Positions 1 through 5,654 are shown, numbered from the stretch's first letter. The stretch: DNA of 6,655 nucleotides from JAFGKK01 sp049684495 (GCA_049684495.1 JBAVFZ010000468.1:1-6655); one strand, 5' to 3'. Numbers and translations are program-made. Notes: a model not told the origin generated them from the sequence alone.

Positions 1-123
1 GTCCTCGACGAAGCGTATCTCGGCATGCGCATGGGTTTCCACCAGCGCTTCCTTGATCCACTGACGATCATCCGAGTCATCCTCGGCGATTAAAACAATC
101 GGAGGGCGTTTGTCGATGGTCAT
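1..123 (-). CDS. Response regulator receiver protein, N-terminal part (cut by window edge)
   Basis: The first 41 codons of a CheY-like receiver domain are present, and the rest lies outside the window. After the ATG at 123-121 come a hydrophobic beta strand (residues 8-13, PIVLIA) and then EDDSDDRQWIKEAL (14-27). This is the acidic pocket (E14, D15, D16) and first helix of stand-alone receivers of the Rcp1 type, which usually pair with soluble PAS/GAF kinases. The phospho-accepting aspartate would lie beyond the edge. The start codon overlaps the stop of the upstream kinase gene by four bases (ATGA, 123-120), so the two are almost certainly co-transcribed and translationally coupled. There is no strong Shine-Dalgarno of its own, which fits coupling. 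By inference it receives phosphate from the adjacent kinase. Any output domain cannot be seen. Confidence 0.88.
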   Translation of the reverse strand, partial: MTIDKRPPIVLIAEDDSDDRQWIKEALVETHAHAEIRFVED

Positions 124-2219
124 CTTATGCTCTCGCTGGCTTGATGGACTTTCAGGGTCACGATAAAAGTGGATCCCTGCCCGGGTTGGCTTTTGGCGGA
201 GATTTCTCCGCCGTGGCGTTCTACAATCCGCCGGCAAATGCTCAGACCGATGCCGGTGCCTTCATACTCTTTGCTGCTGTGCAGGCGCTGGAAAGGCTGG
301 AAAATCCGGTCAAGATATTTTTCGTCGAATCCGATGCCGTTGTCTTTTACGAAAATCTGGCAATGGTCATCCGCCCCGTCGGCCGCCAGCGAACGGCGTT
401 TGGCCTCAATAATCCGGCCGGAGACTTTGATCTGCGGTTTCTGTTCCGGCCGGTGAAATTTCAGCCCATTCACGATCAGGTTCTGCAACAACTGTCTCAT
501 CTGCGCAGGATCGGCTTCCACAACCGGCAATTCGTCGACAACCACCCGGCCGCCGGACTGTTCGATGCGTTCCTCCAGGTCGGCCACCACGTCGCGGGCC
601 ACCATGGACAAATCCACCCGGACAAACGGCCGGCCCTGGGTCGCCACCCGCGAAAGGCTCAGGAGATCATCGATCAATTTCCGGGAACGGTTGGCGGCGC
701 TCCGCATGCGCTCGAGATAGCCGCGGCCTTCCTCATTCAGCGATTCTCCGTAAAGGGTGTTGAGGCGGTCCCCGAGAGTCTGGATCTTGCGCAGGGGTTC
801 CTGCAGATCGTGGGAGGCCACCGAGGCAAATTGCTCCAGTTCCTTATTGCTGCGCTCCAGCGCTTTTCTTTCGATCTGATATTGCTCGGCCTGTTTGCGC
901 GTGGTGATATCGCGGACAATGCCGCGCAATCCGGACATTTCACCCATCATGCTCCGGCTGATCAAAGCCGAGGTTTCCACGAAACGGCTCAGTCCCTCCT
1001 TGGAGCGGATCTTGTACTCAATCCCATGGATGGCCCCGCCAAGCTGAAAGGCGGCTTGGTATGCTTGTTTCACCCGCCCGACATATTCCGGATCAATAAA
1101 CTGCTGGAAATTCGTTCCCAGGATTTTATTTTTCGGGGCGCGGATGAGATCGGCCAGGGCGTCGTTGACGAACGTATACCTTCCATCCATATCCAGTTCA
1201 TAATACCCTTCTTCGATGTTGTCGAGCAGGGTGCGGTATTTCTCCTCGGAACGGCGCAGTTCGGTGAAGAGGCGGGCGTTTTCGATGGCGTTGGCCAGTT
1301 GGTCGGCCAGGATGCGCAGTGCCGTGACATCCAGATCGGAAAAGGCGGCCACCTGTTTGCTTTGGGCAGTCACCGCGCCGATGACCTTCCCGCGCGTGCG
1401 GAGGGGAAGGACAGCCTCCGAGAGGGCGTCGGGCAGGAGCGGATTATGAACGTAAGTATCATCCTTGCTTGCGTCCATGATCACCCAGGGTTCCCCGTTT
1501 TCCACGCACTTGCCGATAATGGAGCTTGAATTCACTTCGAACAGGTGACCGCGACGGAGCATTTCCCGGCCGGCCTCTCCGGTTCCGGCCCGTAGCAGGG
1601 CCCACTTCTTGCTCTCATCCGTTAAAAACAATCCGACATAGTAGAAATCAAACCGTTCGCGAATGAGTTCCACGGCGGTCGTAACCAGGACATCCAGATC
1701 GAGGATCGAGGTGGTGGCCCCGGCCAGGCTGGCGGCCACCTCCATTTGCAGGGAGTAGCGGCCCAGAGTCCTCTGCAGGGCGCTGCGGGTGCGCTCCTGC
1801 TCGTTGAGAATCACTTTTTCCCGGCTTGCCATGAACCCCTGAATCACCGCATGGTGGTAGGCATCAATGCCTTGGAGGGCCGGGGCAATCGGTTCGTTGC
1901 TGATCTTGGAGAGGAAGAACTGACGGCTGGTTTCCGCCAGGCTGAGCACGCTTTGTTCACTCAGCCCGACCTCACAAAGCTCCGCGCCATGCCGGAGCGC
2001 CTTTTCCCTGTCCGGGAGGGTCAGGTAGTTGAGCAGGGCATCCGCCTCCCCGGCGGCGATCCGGCCCAGCATGACCGGCCGAAGCTCGGCGCGGTTGGTG
2101 AATATCCCTTCGCGCAGCGTTCGTTGATACAGGTCGACCAGGTCCGTATGATCGGATGCCAGCCTCCGGACCAGGTTTATGATTACCGATGTGGCCGCAC
2201 CCGCAGCTTTTTCTGACAT
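120..2219 (-). CDS. Soluble sensor histidine kinase (helical N-term, GAF, PAS, HisKA, HATPase_c)
   Basis: A 699-residue cytosolic sensor kinase with no membrane segment or signal peptide. Residues 1-150 are all-helical and resemble the RsbR/RsbRD-type N-terminal module (a tentative match). A GAF domain spans about 165-318 and a PAS domain about 325-445, ending in the linker RGIVRDITTRKQAE. A short coiled coil leads into HisKA (about 455-525) with the H-box ASHDLQEP and phospho-accepting H470. The HATPase_c domain (about 565-692) shows the N-box LLQNLIVNGLKFH (N580/N584), G1 box DNGIGF (626-631), F box IFQPFQRL and G2 box GTGIGLS (654-660). All catalytic boxes look intact, so an active kinase is expected; the ligand of GAF or PAS is not evident. 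It lies downstream of a terminator-like hairpin, so it probably has its own promoter, though I found no good one. The start is the first ATG after the gap and its Shine-Dalgarno is poor. Its stop overlaps the regulator start. Confidence 0.95.
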   Translation of the reverse strand: MSEKAAGAATSVIINLVRRLASDHTDLVDLYQRTLREGIFTNRAELRPVMLGRIAAGEADALLNYLTLPDREKALRHGAELCEVGLSEQSVLSLAETSRQFFLSKISNEPIAPALQGIDAYHHAVIQGFMASREKVILNEQERTRSALQRTLGRYSLQMEVAASLAGATTSILDLDVLVTTAVELIRERFDFYYVGLFLTDESKKWALLRAGTGEAGREMLRRGHLFEVNSSSIIGKCVENGEPWVIMDASKDDTYVHNPLLPDALSEAVLPLRTRGKVIGAVTAQSKQVAAFSDLDVTALRILADQLANAIENARLFTELRRSEEKYRTLLDNIEEGYYELDMDGRYTFVNDALADLIRAPKNKILGTNFQQFIDPEYVGRVKQAYQAAFQLGGAIHGIEYKIRSKEGLSRFVETSALISRSMMGEMSGLRGIVRDITTRKQAEQYQIERKALERSNKELEQFASVASHDLQEPLRKIQTLGDRLNTLYGESLNEEGRGYLERMRSAANRSRKLIDDLLSLSRVATQGRPFVRVDLSMVARDVVADLEERIEQSGGRVVVDELPVVEADPAQMRQLLQNLIVNGLKFHRPEQKPQIKVSGRIIEAKRRSLAADGADDHCQIFVKDNGIGFDEKYLDRIFQPFQRLHSSKEYEGTGIGLSICRRIVERHGGEISAKSQPGQGSTFIVTLKVHQASESIR

Positions 2220-2308
2220 AGGTTGAATGGATACCCTATTAACGTTGCTCCCACGAAGCGCGGCAACTCTCCCCTGGTCTCTTCAACCTTACGGGGAAAC
2301 CCCCCGGG

Positions 2309-2339
2309 AAAAGAAAAGGCGGAATCCGTTTGGATTGCC
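2309..2339 (-). terminator. Likely rho-independent terminator of the methyltransferase gene
   Basis: Read on the minus strand, GGCAATCC (2339-2332) pairs with GGATT..GCC (2327-2318), with a four-base AAAC loop and a two-base CC bulge. This gives 8 bp of stem, followed at once by TTTTCTTTT (2317-2309). It starts 13 bases after the methyltransferase stop. The bulge makes the stem moderate in strength, so read-through into the kinase gene is possible. Confidence 0.6.
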
Positions 2340-2352
2340 CGGTATTGTAGCC

Positions 2353-3159
2353 TCACTTGAGCAAATACGCTCCGTACCCGCCGCCGCCCGGACCGGCCGA
2401 CTTGAGATCCTCATCCGTCATGAACGACTTGTCGAGTCCATGCCAGTCGAGGAAGGCGACGAAATCGCCTTCCAGATGCCAGGGCTTGAGCATCTCGACA
2501 TATTTTTCCTCCGGGCGGTAATGCACGGGCGAGCCCATCTGCTTGTAGTATTCCATAAGTTTCAGGATGCCCGGCGTGGCATTATCCTCGCTTTTAATAC
2601 CGCCCTGGGCGTTGAAAGCCCAGACGCTTTTCTTGCCCGCCCAGTCATAGAGGGCGCTTGCCATATGAACGATATCCTCGTCCTCCAGGAACGCACTCAG
2701 CCCCCAGGTGATGAAGGCGACATCGTGGCGGTCCTTCAGAATATCATGCACCTCGGGCCGGTTAAGCAATTCTTCGGGATGGCGGGCATCCGCATGGAAA
2801 TAGTACGCATTCTCGACGCCTTTGAGGATCTCCCTTCCATATTCCACCACCACCGGGTCCCAGTCCGAGTAAATAATGGTGGTCCCGGGTACTGCGGCGA
2901 GGTGAAGATGATCATTGGTCGGCAATCCGGAGGCAAAATCGATGATCGCATCGAAACCGCGCTTCTTAGACAACTCCACCGCCAGATCCTGCAAGCACCA
3001 GCGTTGCAGACGCATGGACTTCGGCAGGAAGGGGAACATTTTTATAATCTGTCCTGCAGCCAGCCGATCGACCTCGAAATTATGGCTGCCCCCCAAAAGA
3101 AAATCATATATGCGTCCGGCATTGGGCCTGCTGGTATCGGTGATACTGTCTTTTTGCAT
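2353..3159 (-). CDS. SAM-dependent methyltransferase, Methyltransf_19 / DUF574-like family
   Basis: A 268-residue protein of the usual length for the S-adenosyl-methionine methyltransferase family Pfam Methyltransf_19 (DUF574), common in actinobacteria and other filamentous or environmental bacteria. The diagnostic N-terminal block RPNAGRIYDFLLGGSHNFEV (11-30) is clear. The SAM-binding core follows: IIDFASGLPT (72-81) as the glycine-rich motif I, IIYSDWDPVVVEYGR (95-109) with acidic residues expected to contact the ribose, then FHADARHPEELL (121-132). The C-terminus YGAYLLK ends on the usual final strand. The substrate is unknown for the family. No signal or membrane segment is seen, so it is cytosolic. 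The ATG has an AAGGAG eight bases upstream, which fixes the start. The gene seems monocistronic, with a promoter-like site about 160 bases upstream and a terminator-like hairpin downstream. A functional link with the kinase/regulator pair is not shown. Confidence 0.93.
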   Translation of the reverse strand: MQKDSITDTSRPNAGRIYDFLLGGSHNFEVDRLAAGQIIKMFPFLPKSMRLQRWCLQDLAVELSKKRGFDAIIDFASGLPTNDHLHLAAVPGTTIIYSDWDPVVVEYGREILKGVENAYYFHADARHPEELLNRPEVHDILKDRHDVAFITWGLSAFLEDEDIVHMASALYDWAGKKSVWAFNAQGGIKSEDNATPGILKLMEYYKQMGSPVHYRPEEKYVEMLKPWHLEGDFVAFLDWHGLDKSFMTDEDLKSAGPGGGGYGAYLLK

Positions 3160-3167
3160 GGTTATCG

Positions 3168-3173
3168 CTCCTT
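3168..3173 (-). promoter_or_regulatory. Shine-Dalgarno of the methyltransferase
   Basis: Minus-strand AAGGAG is followed by an 8-base spacer before the ATG at 3159. It is one of the strongest ribosome binding sites in the window and supports that start. Confidence 0.85.
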
Positions 3174-3246
3174 TTTTGGGTTGGGGGAAGACAAAAATCT
3201 GCCAACATCGAACCGGGAAGGCCGATGTGACAGAAAATGTCCTCTC

Positions 3247-3366
3247 TCAGAAATAAAGCCGCATCCTAGGGCCGCTCAATCCGACTGCAACAATGAGGCT
3301 GCATGCAACATCCCTGCTTAACAAGTATAGCAAGCCGCCATTCCCTCTGTCCACGCCATCTGGCAT
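3247..3366 (-). CDS. Possible 39-residue leader ORF upstream of the methyltransferase (doubtful)
   Basis: An ATG at 3366-3364 is preceded by AGGAG with a 7-base spacer, an optimal ribosome binding site. It opens a 39-codon frame ending at TGA 3249-3247, 87 bases before the methyltransferase start. The product (begins MPDGVDRGNGGLLYLLSRD, ends PRMRLYF) has a weakly hydrophobic middle and matches no family I recognise. The best promoter for the methyltransferase (3353-3324) lies inside this ORF. Either the ORF is spurious or it is transcribed from further upstream. The support is the Shine-Dalgarno alone. Confidence 0.15.
   Translation of the reverse strand: MPDGVDRGNGGLLYLLSRDVACSLIVAVGLSGPRMRLYF
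3324..3353 (-). promoter_or_regulatory. Sigma70-type promoter for the methyltransferase
   Basis: On the minus strand, TGGACA (3353-3348, five of six matches to TTGACA) is followed by an 18-base spacer and TATACT (3329-3324, five of six to TATAAT). Transcription would start near 3317, giving an untranslated leader of about 158 bases before the methyltransferase ATG. Such a long leader leaves room for post-transcriptional control, but I recognise no riboswitch in it. Confidence 0.55.
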
Positions 3367-3848
3367 GTTTTTACTCCTGAAATTACACACTCCTTTCTTC
3401 GATTCGGCGGAAAAACCGCTTCCTGGCAAGGGGAATCGCCGGATCAGGCTCTGTGGAGGGGGCAAGGAAGACGCCTTTTCAGTTCCTCCCGTCCTCTTTC
3501 AGAAGGAGGAGGGGATTGTCTTCCCTGTTTTTTAGGAAAATGGATGACGCTTTTTGATCCTTGAGCGGGATGACCGCAGAAAGTGGCCGGAGGCTGTACC
3601 GGAGCGAAGCACTTGGGAGATCCTTGGCATGGCGCCGGCATCTCCCAGGAGGGGCGAGGTCTCCTGCCCGGCTCCGGAGCGCCTTGCGCTCCAAGACGAC
3701 GCGTGGATCAGCCGGTTTTGGCATTCCATCAGCCCCGCGAGTCCGCAGGCCAGGCTTGCCCAAGCCGAGATGGGGAGGAGATTATGGAATCCCACGCCTG
3801 GAGCAACCGCTCCATCGTGCATTCCAACCATCCCCCTTGCAGTAATAT
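3367..3848. other. 482-base stretch without a convincing gene; GC-rich inverted repeats
   Basis: No frame here combines a start, a Shine-Dalgarno and a recognisable protein. What can be seen is local secondary structure. CTTGGGAGAT (3612-3621) pairs with ATCTCCCAGG (3640-3649), with one G-T pair. CAGGAG (3646-3651) can pair with CTCCTG (3661-3666). GGAGCGC (3676-3682) pairs perfectly with GCGCTCC (3686-3692) around a CTT loop, and that stem overlaps the palindrome GCTCCGGAGC (3671-3680). The dense stems between about 3610 and 3695 could be a structured RNA, a decayed repeat, or chance in GC-rich DNA. A Shine-Dalgarno-like GGGGAGGAG followed by ATG at 3784 opens a frame on the plus strand, but its product is low quality. 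Confidence 0.5.
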
Positions 3849-3974
3849 ATGCGCACGATCATGGAAGGAACCCGCCGTTGCCGTGACGGCGGCACGATCA
3901 TGGGCGAGGCGAAGAGCGGCACGCTCGAGCGGCGCATGGTGGAAAACCTGGCGCGTAACCTGTGCCGGATGTAA
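3849..3974 (+). CDS. Short ORF of unknown function, 41 residues
   Basis: ATG at 3849 opens a 41-codon frame ending at TAA 3972-3974, two bases before repeat A begins. Third codon positions are strongly G/C, unlike the surrounding alternative frames. The product (C-terminal part TLERRMVENLARNLCRM) is basic and would form an amphipathic helix. I recognise no family and see no good Shine-Dalgarno, and an in-frame TAA lies just upstream (3843-3845). A 12-bp direct repeat, GCACGATCATGG (3853-3864 and 3892-3903), encodes the two TIM tripeptides. Between the copies, CCGCCGT/ACGGCGG forms a 7-bp stem (3872-3892). It could be a small protein, the 3' remnant of a lost gene, or non-coding. Confidence 0.25.
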   Translation: MRTIMEGTRRCRDGGTIMGEAKSGTLERRMVENLARNLCRM

Positions 3975-3975
3975 A

Positions 3976-4075
3976 ATTCACGAAGTACACGAAGACAATC
4001 TGAAGGGCACGAAGAAAAATACAAAAATATATCTCCGTGAACATCCAATTTTTTCCTTCGTGTCCTTCGTGGAAT
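3976..4075. repeat. CACGAAG-type palindromic intergenic repeat, copy A (divergent)
   Basis: The left side has two CACGAAG-containing arms (about 3976-3990 and 4001-4015). The right side ends in CCTTCGTGTCCTTCGTGGAA (4055-4074), the reverse complement of the left-arm consensus. The first right-hand arm is decayed (CTCCGTGAACATCC, 4033-4046) and the loop is A/T-rich. It lies between the 41-codon ORF and the TIGR04076-like gene, ending 21 bases before that gene's start. It has more mismatches than copies B and C, so it is probably older. Confidence 0.88.
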
Positions 4076-4096
4076 CCAGAACAGGAGCAGACCATC

Positions 4097-4471
4097 ATGA
4101 ACGAACACGCCAAATTTGACCTTGGGATCGACCTCTCCAAGCCCATGACCCGCGACGAGTACCACGCCTGCTGGGACCGGCTGGCGCGGATCGAAATCCG
4201 GATGATCGAAAAGTTCGGGGAGTGCCACCACAATCTCGGGGACGTCTTCTATTACGAAACGCCCTACAAGCGTCCCGAAGGCGTCTGCACCGCGCTGTTG
4301 CACGTGATCGATCTCTACGTCTGGCGGGCGGCGATGGGGTTTCCATCGTGGAATGAGGAAGACCCGCGCGTCCACCGCATCCACTGCCCCGATCACACCG
4401 GTACCGTGTGGGCGGTGCGGAGAGTCCACGAAGGACACGAAGAAAATCAGAAGGACACGAAGAGAGCTTAA
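4097..4471 (+). CDS. TIGR04076-like small Cys/His protein with a repeat-encoded C-terminal tail
   Basis: A 124-residue protein. The ATG at 4097 was chosen because AGGAG lies 9 bases upstream; longer readings begin inside repeat A. Residues about 34-109 follow the pattern of the TIGR04076 family of unknown function: C43..GDVF, PYKRPEGVC (56-64), an aromatic helix, HCPDHTG (96-102), then a final strand VWAVRR. Conserved C43, C64 and C97 with H96 and H100 suggest metal or redox chemistry, which is inference. The odd part is the end: residues 110-124 (VHEGHEENQKDTKRA) and the stop are encoded by the left arms and loop of repeat B. The ancestral terminus was therefore probably near residue 109. 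No clear promoter is seen; repeat A occupies the upstream DNA. The next gene starts 39 bases downstream, so the two are probably co-transcribed. Family assignment is moderate; that it is a gene is fairly sure. Confidence 0.75.
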   Translation: MNEHAKFDLGIDLSKPMTRDEYHACWDRLARIEIRMIEKFGECHHNLGDVFYYETPYKRPEGVCTALLHVIDLYVWRAAMGFPSWNEEDPRVHRIHCPDHTGTVWAVRRVHEGHEENQKDTKRA

Positions 4472-4494
4472 TTAATCTTCGTGTCCTTCGTGGA
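4425..4494. repeat. CACGAAG-type palindromic repeat, copy B (perfect 19-bp arms, competing inner arm)
   Basis: TCCACGAAGGACACGAAGA (4425-4443) is perfectly complementary to 4476-4494. A second left arm, GAAGGACACGAAGA (4450-4463), is perfectly complementary over 14 bp to 4476-4489. The two hairpins share the right arm and exclude each other. The inner one has a 12-base loop containing TTAATTAA (4468-4475). The left side and loop are translated as the C-terminus and stop of the upstream gene; the right arm ends 16 bases before the VOC gene start. Confidence 0.95.
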
Positions 4495-4510
4495 GAAATC
4501 TGGCGGAAAT

Positions 4511-4954
4511 ATGAAATACAAACACACCAATATCATCGCGAAAGACTGGCAAGCGCTGGCGCGTTTTTATGAAAAGGTATTCGGCTGCGTCCGGGTTCCG
4601 CCCGAGCGGCACCTGGAAGGCGAGTGGCTGGCGGAGGGAACCGGCATGCCCGGCGCCTGTTTTTCCGGCGTGCATCTCCGTCTGCCCGGCTGCGGCGACG
4701 CGGGACCGACGCTGGAGATCTACCAGTATTCCAGGAACGAACCGCGGAGTGCATCGGCCGCCAACCGGGAGGGTTTTTCCCACATCGCCTTTGAAGCAGA
4801 GGATGTGGCGGGAGTCCTCGCGCAAATCATCGCCCACGGTGGAAAATCCGTAGGCACCGTGGTTTCGCACGATCTGGAAGGCATCGGCCGGCTTACCTTT
4901 GTATACGCCGCGGATCCGGAAGGGAATATCCTCGAACTGCAATCCTGGAAATAG
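4511..4954 (+). CDS. VOC superfamily (glyoxalase/bleomycin resistance-fold) protein
   Basis: A 147-residue single-domain protein of typical length for the vicinal oxygen chelate superfamily, with two beta-alpha-beta-beta-beta modules. It starts MKYKHTNIIAKDWQALARFY, the usual N-terminal module, and ends with DPEGNILELQSW, the usual second-module ending. Four residues sit at the expected metal-ligand positions: H5, E69 (TLEIYQY), H91 (FSHIAF) and E142. A metal-dependent lyase, isomerase, dioxygenase or resistance function is possible; the substrate cannot be told. The ATG at 4511 is preferred by homology. The frame extends upstream to GTG codons at 4490 and 4481 inside repeat B, which would add repeat-derived residues. 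The Shine-Dalgarno is weak (GGCGGA). The upstream gap consists mostly of the right arm of repeat B, so expression probably depends on read-through from the preceding gene. The stop lies one base before repeat C. Confidence 0.9.
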   Translation: MKYKHTNIIAKDWQALARFYEKVFGCVRVPPERHLEGEWLAEGTGMPGACFSGVHLRLPGCGDAGPTLEIYQYSRNEPRSASAANREGFSHIAFEAEDVAGVLAQIIAHGGKSVGTVVSHDLEGIGRLTFVYAADPEGNILELQSWK

Positions 4955-4955
4955 A

Positions 4956-5046
4956 TTCCACGAAGAACACGAAGAAAATCAGAAGGACACGAAGAGAGCT
5001 TAATTATCTTCGTGTCCTTCAGGTTTTCCTTCGTGCCCTTCGTGGA
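4956..5046. repeat. CACGAAG-type palindromic repeat, copy C (two nested hairpins, between convergent genes)
   Basis: Inner stem: GAAGGACACGAAGA (4982-4995) pairs perfectly over 14 bp with 5007-5020 around an 11-base loop. Outer stem: 4956-4978 pairs with 5024-5046 over 23 positions with about three A-C mismatches. The element fills the gap between the plus-strand VOC gene (stop at 4954) and the minus-strand regulator gene (stop at 5057). It is placed to act as a bidirectional transcription barrier, though no long T-run follows either stem. Bases 4967-5006 are identical to 4435-4474 of copy B. Confidence 0.95.
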
Positions 5047-5056
5047 GAGAAATCTG

Positions 5057-5647
5057 TTACTTGACAAACGGGATGCTGAGCGCGTACCGGACGGGCTTCT
5101 CCGCCAGCGAGCGGATGGCATTGGCCACGCCCTGCCAGGCGCAGAAGATCCCGATGAGCACCAGGGGCGCGGGCAGGCAAATCGTCGCCAGGATGAACAG
5201 CGGAGAGACTTCCATGGCGTGGACGGCCGGCTGGCCCACCAGGATGAGCACGGCGGGATACAGCACCAGCAGCAGAGCGGCGGCGACAAGCAGCAGCGTC
5301 ATGGTGATCTGGAAGTTGAGCACCTGGCGTCCCTGCTGATCGATCTTGTAGGAGCTGTTCTTCTTCCACGACCACAGCAGAAGCGGCACGATGAGAATGC
5401 ACAGCACACTGCTCAGGTGCAGGAGAGTCAGCCAGAGGTTTTCATTGGCCGTGTTCTCCCCGCCGAAATCGAATTCGAGGGCCGCGCCCAGGCAGTGCAG
5501 GGTGTAGGCGCGCGGATCCACCTCGCCGCTCTCGATGCGCTGGATGGTCCGCGGGCTGACCTCACAGCGTTCCGCCAGTAGCTCCTGCGTCAGGCCTTTC
5601 TGTTGCCGCAATTCTGAGACTTTGATTCCGAGTTCGGGCTGGTTCAT
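5057..5647 (-). CDS. XRE-type helix-turn-helix protein with DUF4870-like membrane domain
   Basis: A 196-residue protein. Residues about 5-58 form a Cro/C1-type helix-turn-helix: VSELRQQKGLTQELLAERCE followed by VSPRTIQRIESGE, with the canonical GLTQE and RTIQRIE recognition region. The rest is a membrane domain with hydrophobic segments at about 71-92, 112-138 and 150-177. Between the first two sits KIDQQGRQVLNFQ, the hallmark loop of DUF4870/Tic20-like proteins, and the end NAIRSLAEKPVRYALSIPFVK also fits. It is thus a putative membrane-anchored transcription factor. This HTH-DUF4870 architecture is known but its signal is not. The start is set by AAAGGAG with a 7-base spacer; a longer frame reaches to 5704 but crosses the promoter. 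The gene is monocistronic between repeats C and D, and upstream inverted and direct repeats could be its own operator. Confidence 0.9.
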   Translation of the reverse strand: MNQPELGIKVSELRQQKGLTQELLAERCEVSPRTIQRIESGEVDPRAYTLHCLGAALEFDFGGENTANENLWLTLLHLSSVLCILIVPLLLWSWKKNSSYKIDQQGRQVLNFQITMTLLLVAAALLLVLYPAVLILVGQPAVHAMEVSPLFILATICLPAPLVLIGIFCAWQGVANAIRSLAEKPVRYALSIPFVK

Positions 5648-5654
5648 GGTTTTT

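Noticed and set aside
141..1529. Long plus-strand open frame (462 codons) opposite the kinase
   Set aside because: It is antisense to a kinase with all catalytic motifs intact. Its translation has no recognisable domain, and the openness is a codon-usage shadow of the GC-rich gene.
2291..2308. GGGGAAACCCC as a second hairpin near the terminator
   Set aside because: Only four pairs with a three-base loop and no T-run on either strand; too weak to call.
2227..3321. Plus-strand open frame (364 codons) opposite the methyltransferase
   Set aside because: It covers a clear Methyltransf_19 gene on the other strand, has no domain-like segments and no Shine-Dalgarno at its start.
3532..3831. Minus-strand 99-codon frame in the gap
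   Set aside because: No Shine-Dalgarno, no domain, and it conflicts with other equally poor frames in the same GC-rich stretch.
3554..3886. Plus-strand 110-codon frame in the gap
   Set aside because: Some third-position G/C bias exists, but it needs a TTG start without a Shine-Dalgarno, overlaps the hairpin cluster and encodes a low-complexity Pro/Arg/Ser-rich peptide without a recognised family.
3784..4119. Plus-strand frame starting MESHAWSNRS after GGGGAGGAG
   Set aside because: The Shine-Dalgarno is good, but the frame turns into Arg/Ala/Trp-rich shadow sequence and then reads through repeat A into the TIGR04076-like gene in the wrong frame.
4481..4510. GTG starts at 4481 or 4490 extending the VOC protein by up to 10 residues
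   Set aside because: The added residues are repeat-encoded, no Shine-Dalgarno precedes these codons, and family members begin at the KYKHTN segment.
3976..5050. CRISPR array
   Set aside because: The copies are 400-900 bases apart with genes between them. There are no regular short spacers and no cas gene.
5012..5581. Plus-strand 189-codon frame opposite the HTH-membrane gene
   Set aside because: It starts in the right arm of repeat C (SFRFSFVPFVE is the repeat's translation) and then is Gln/Arg/His-rich antisense of a membrane protein.
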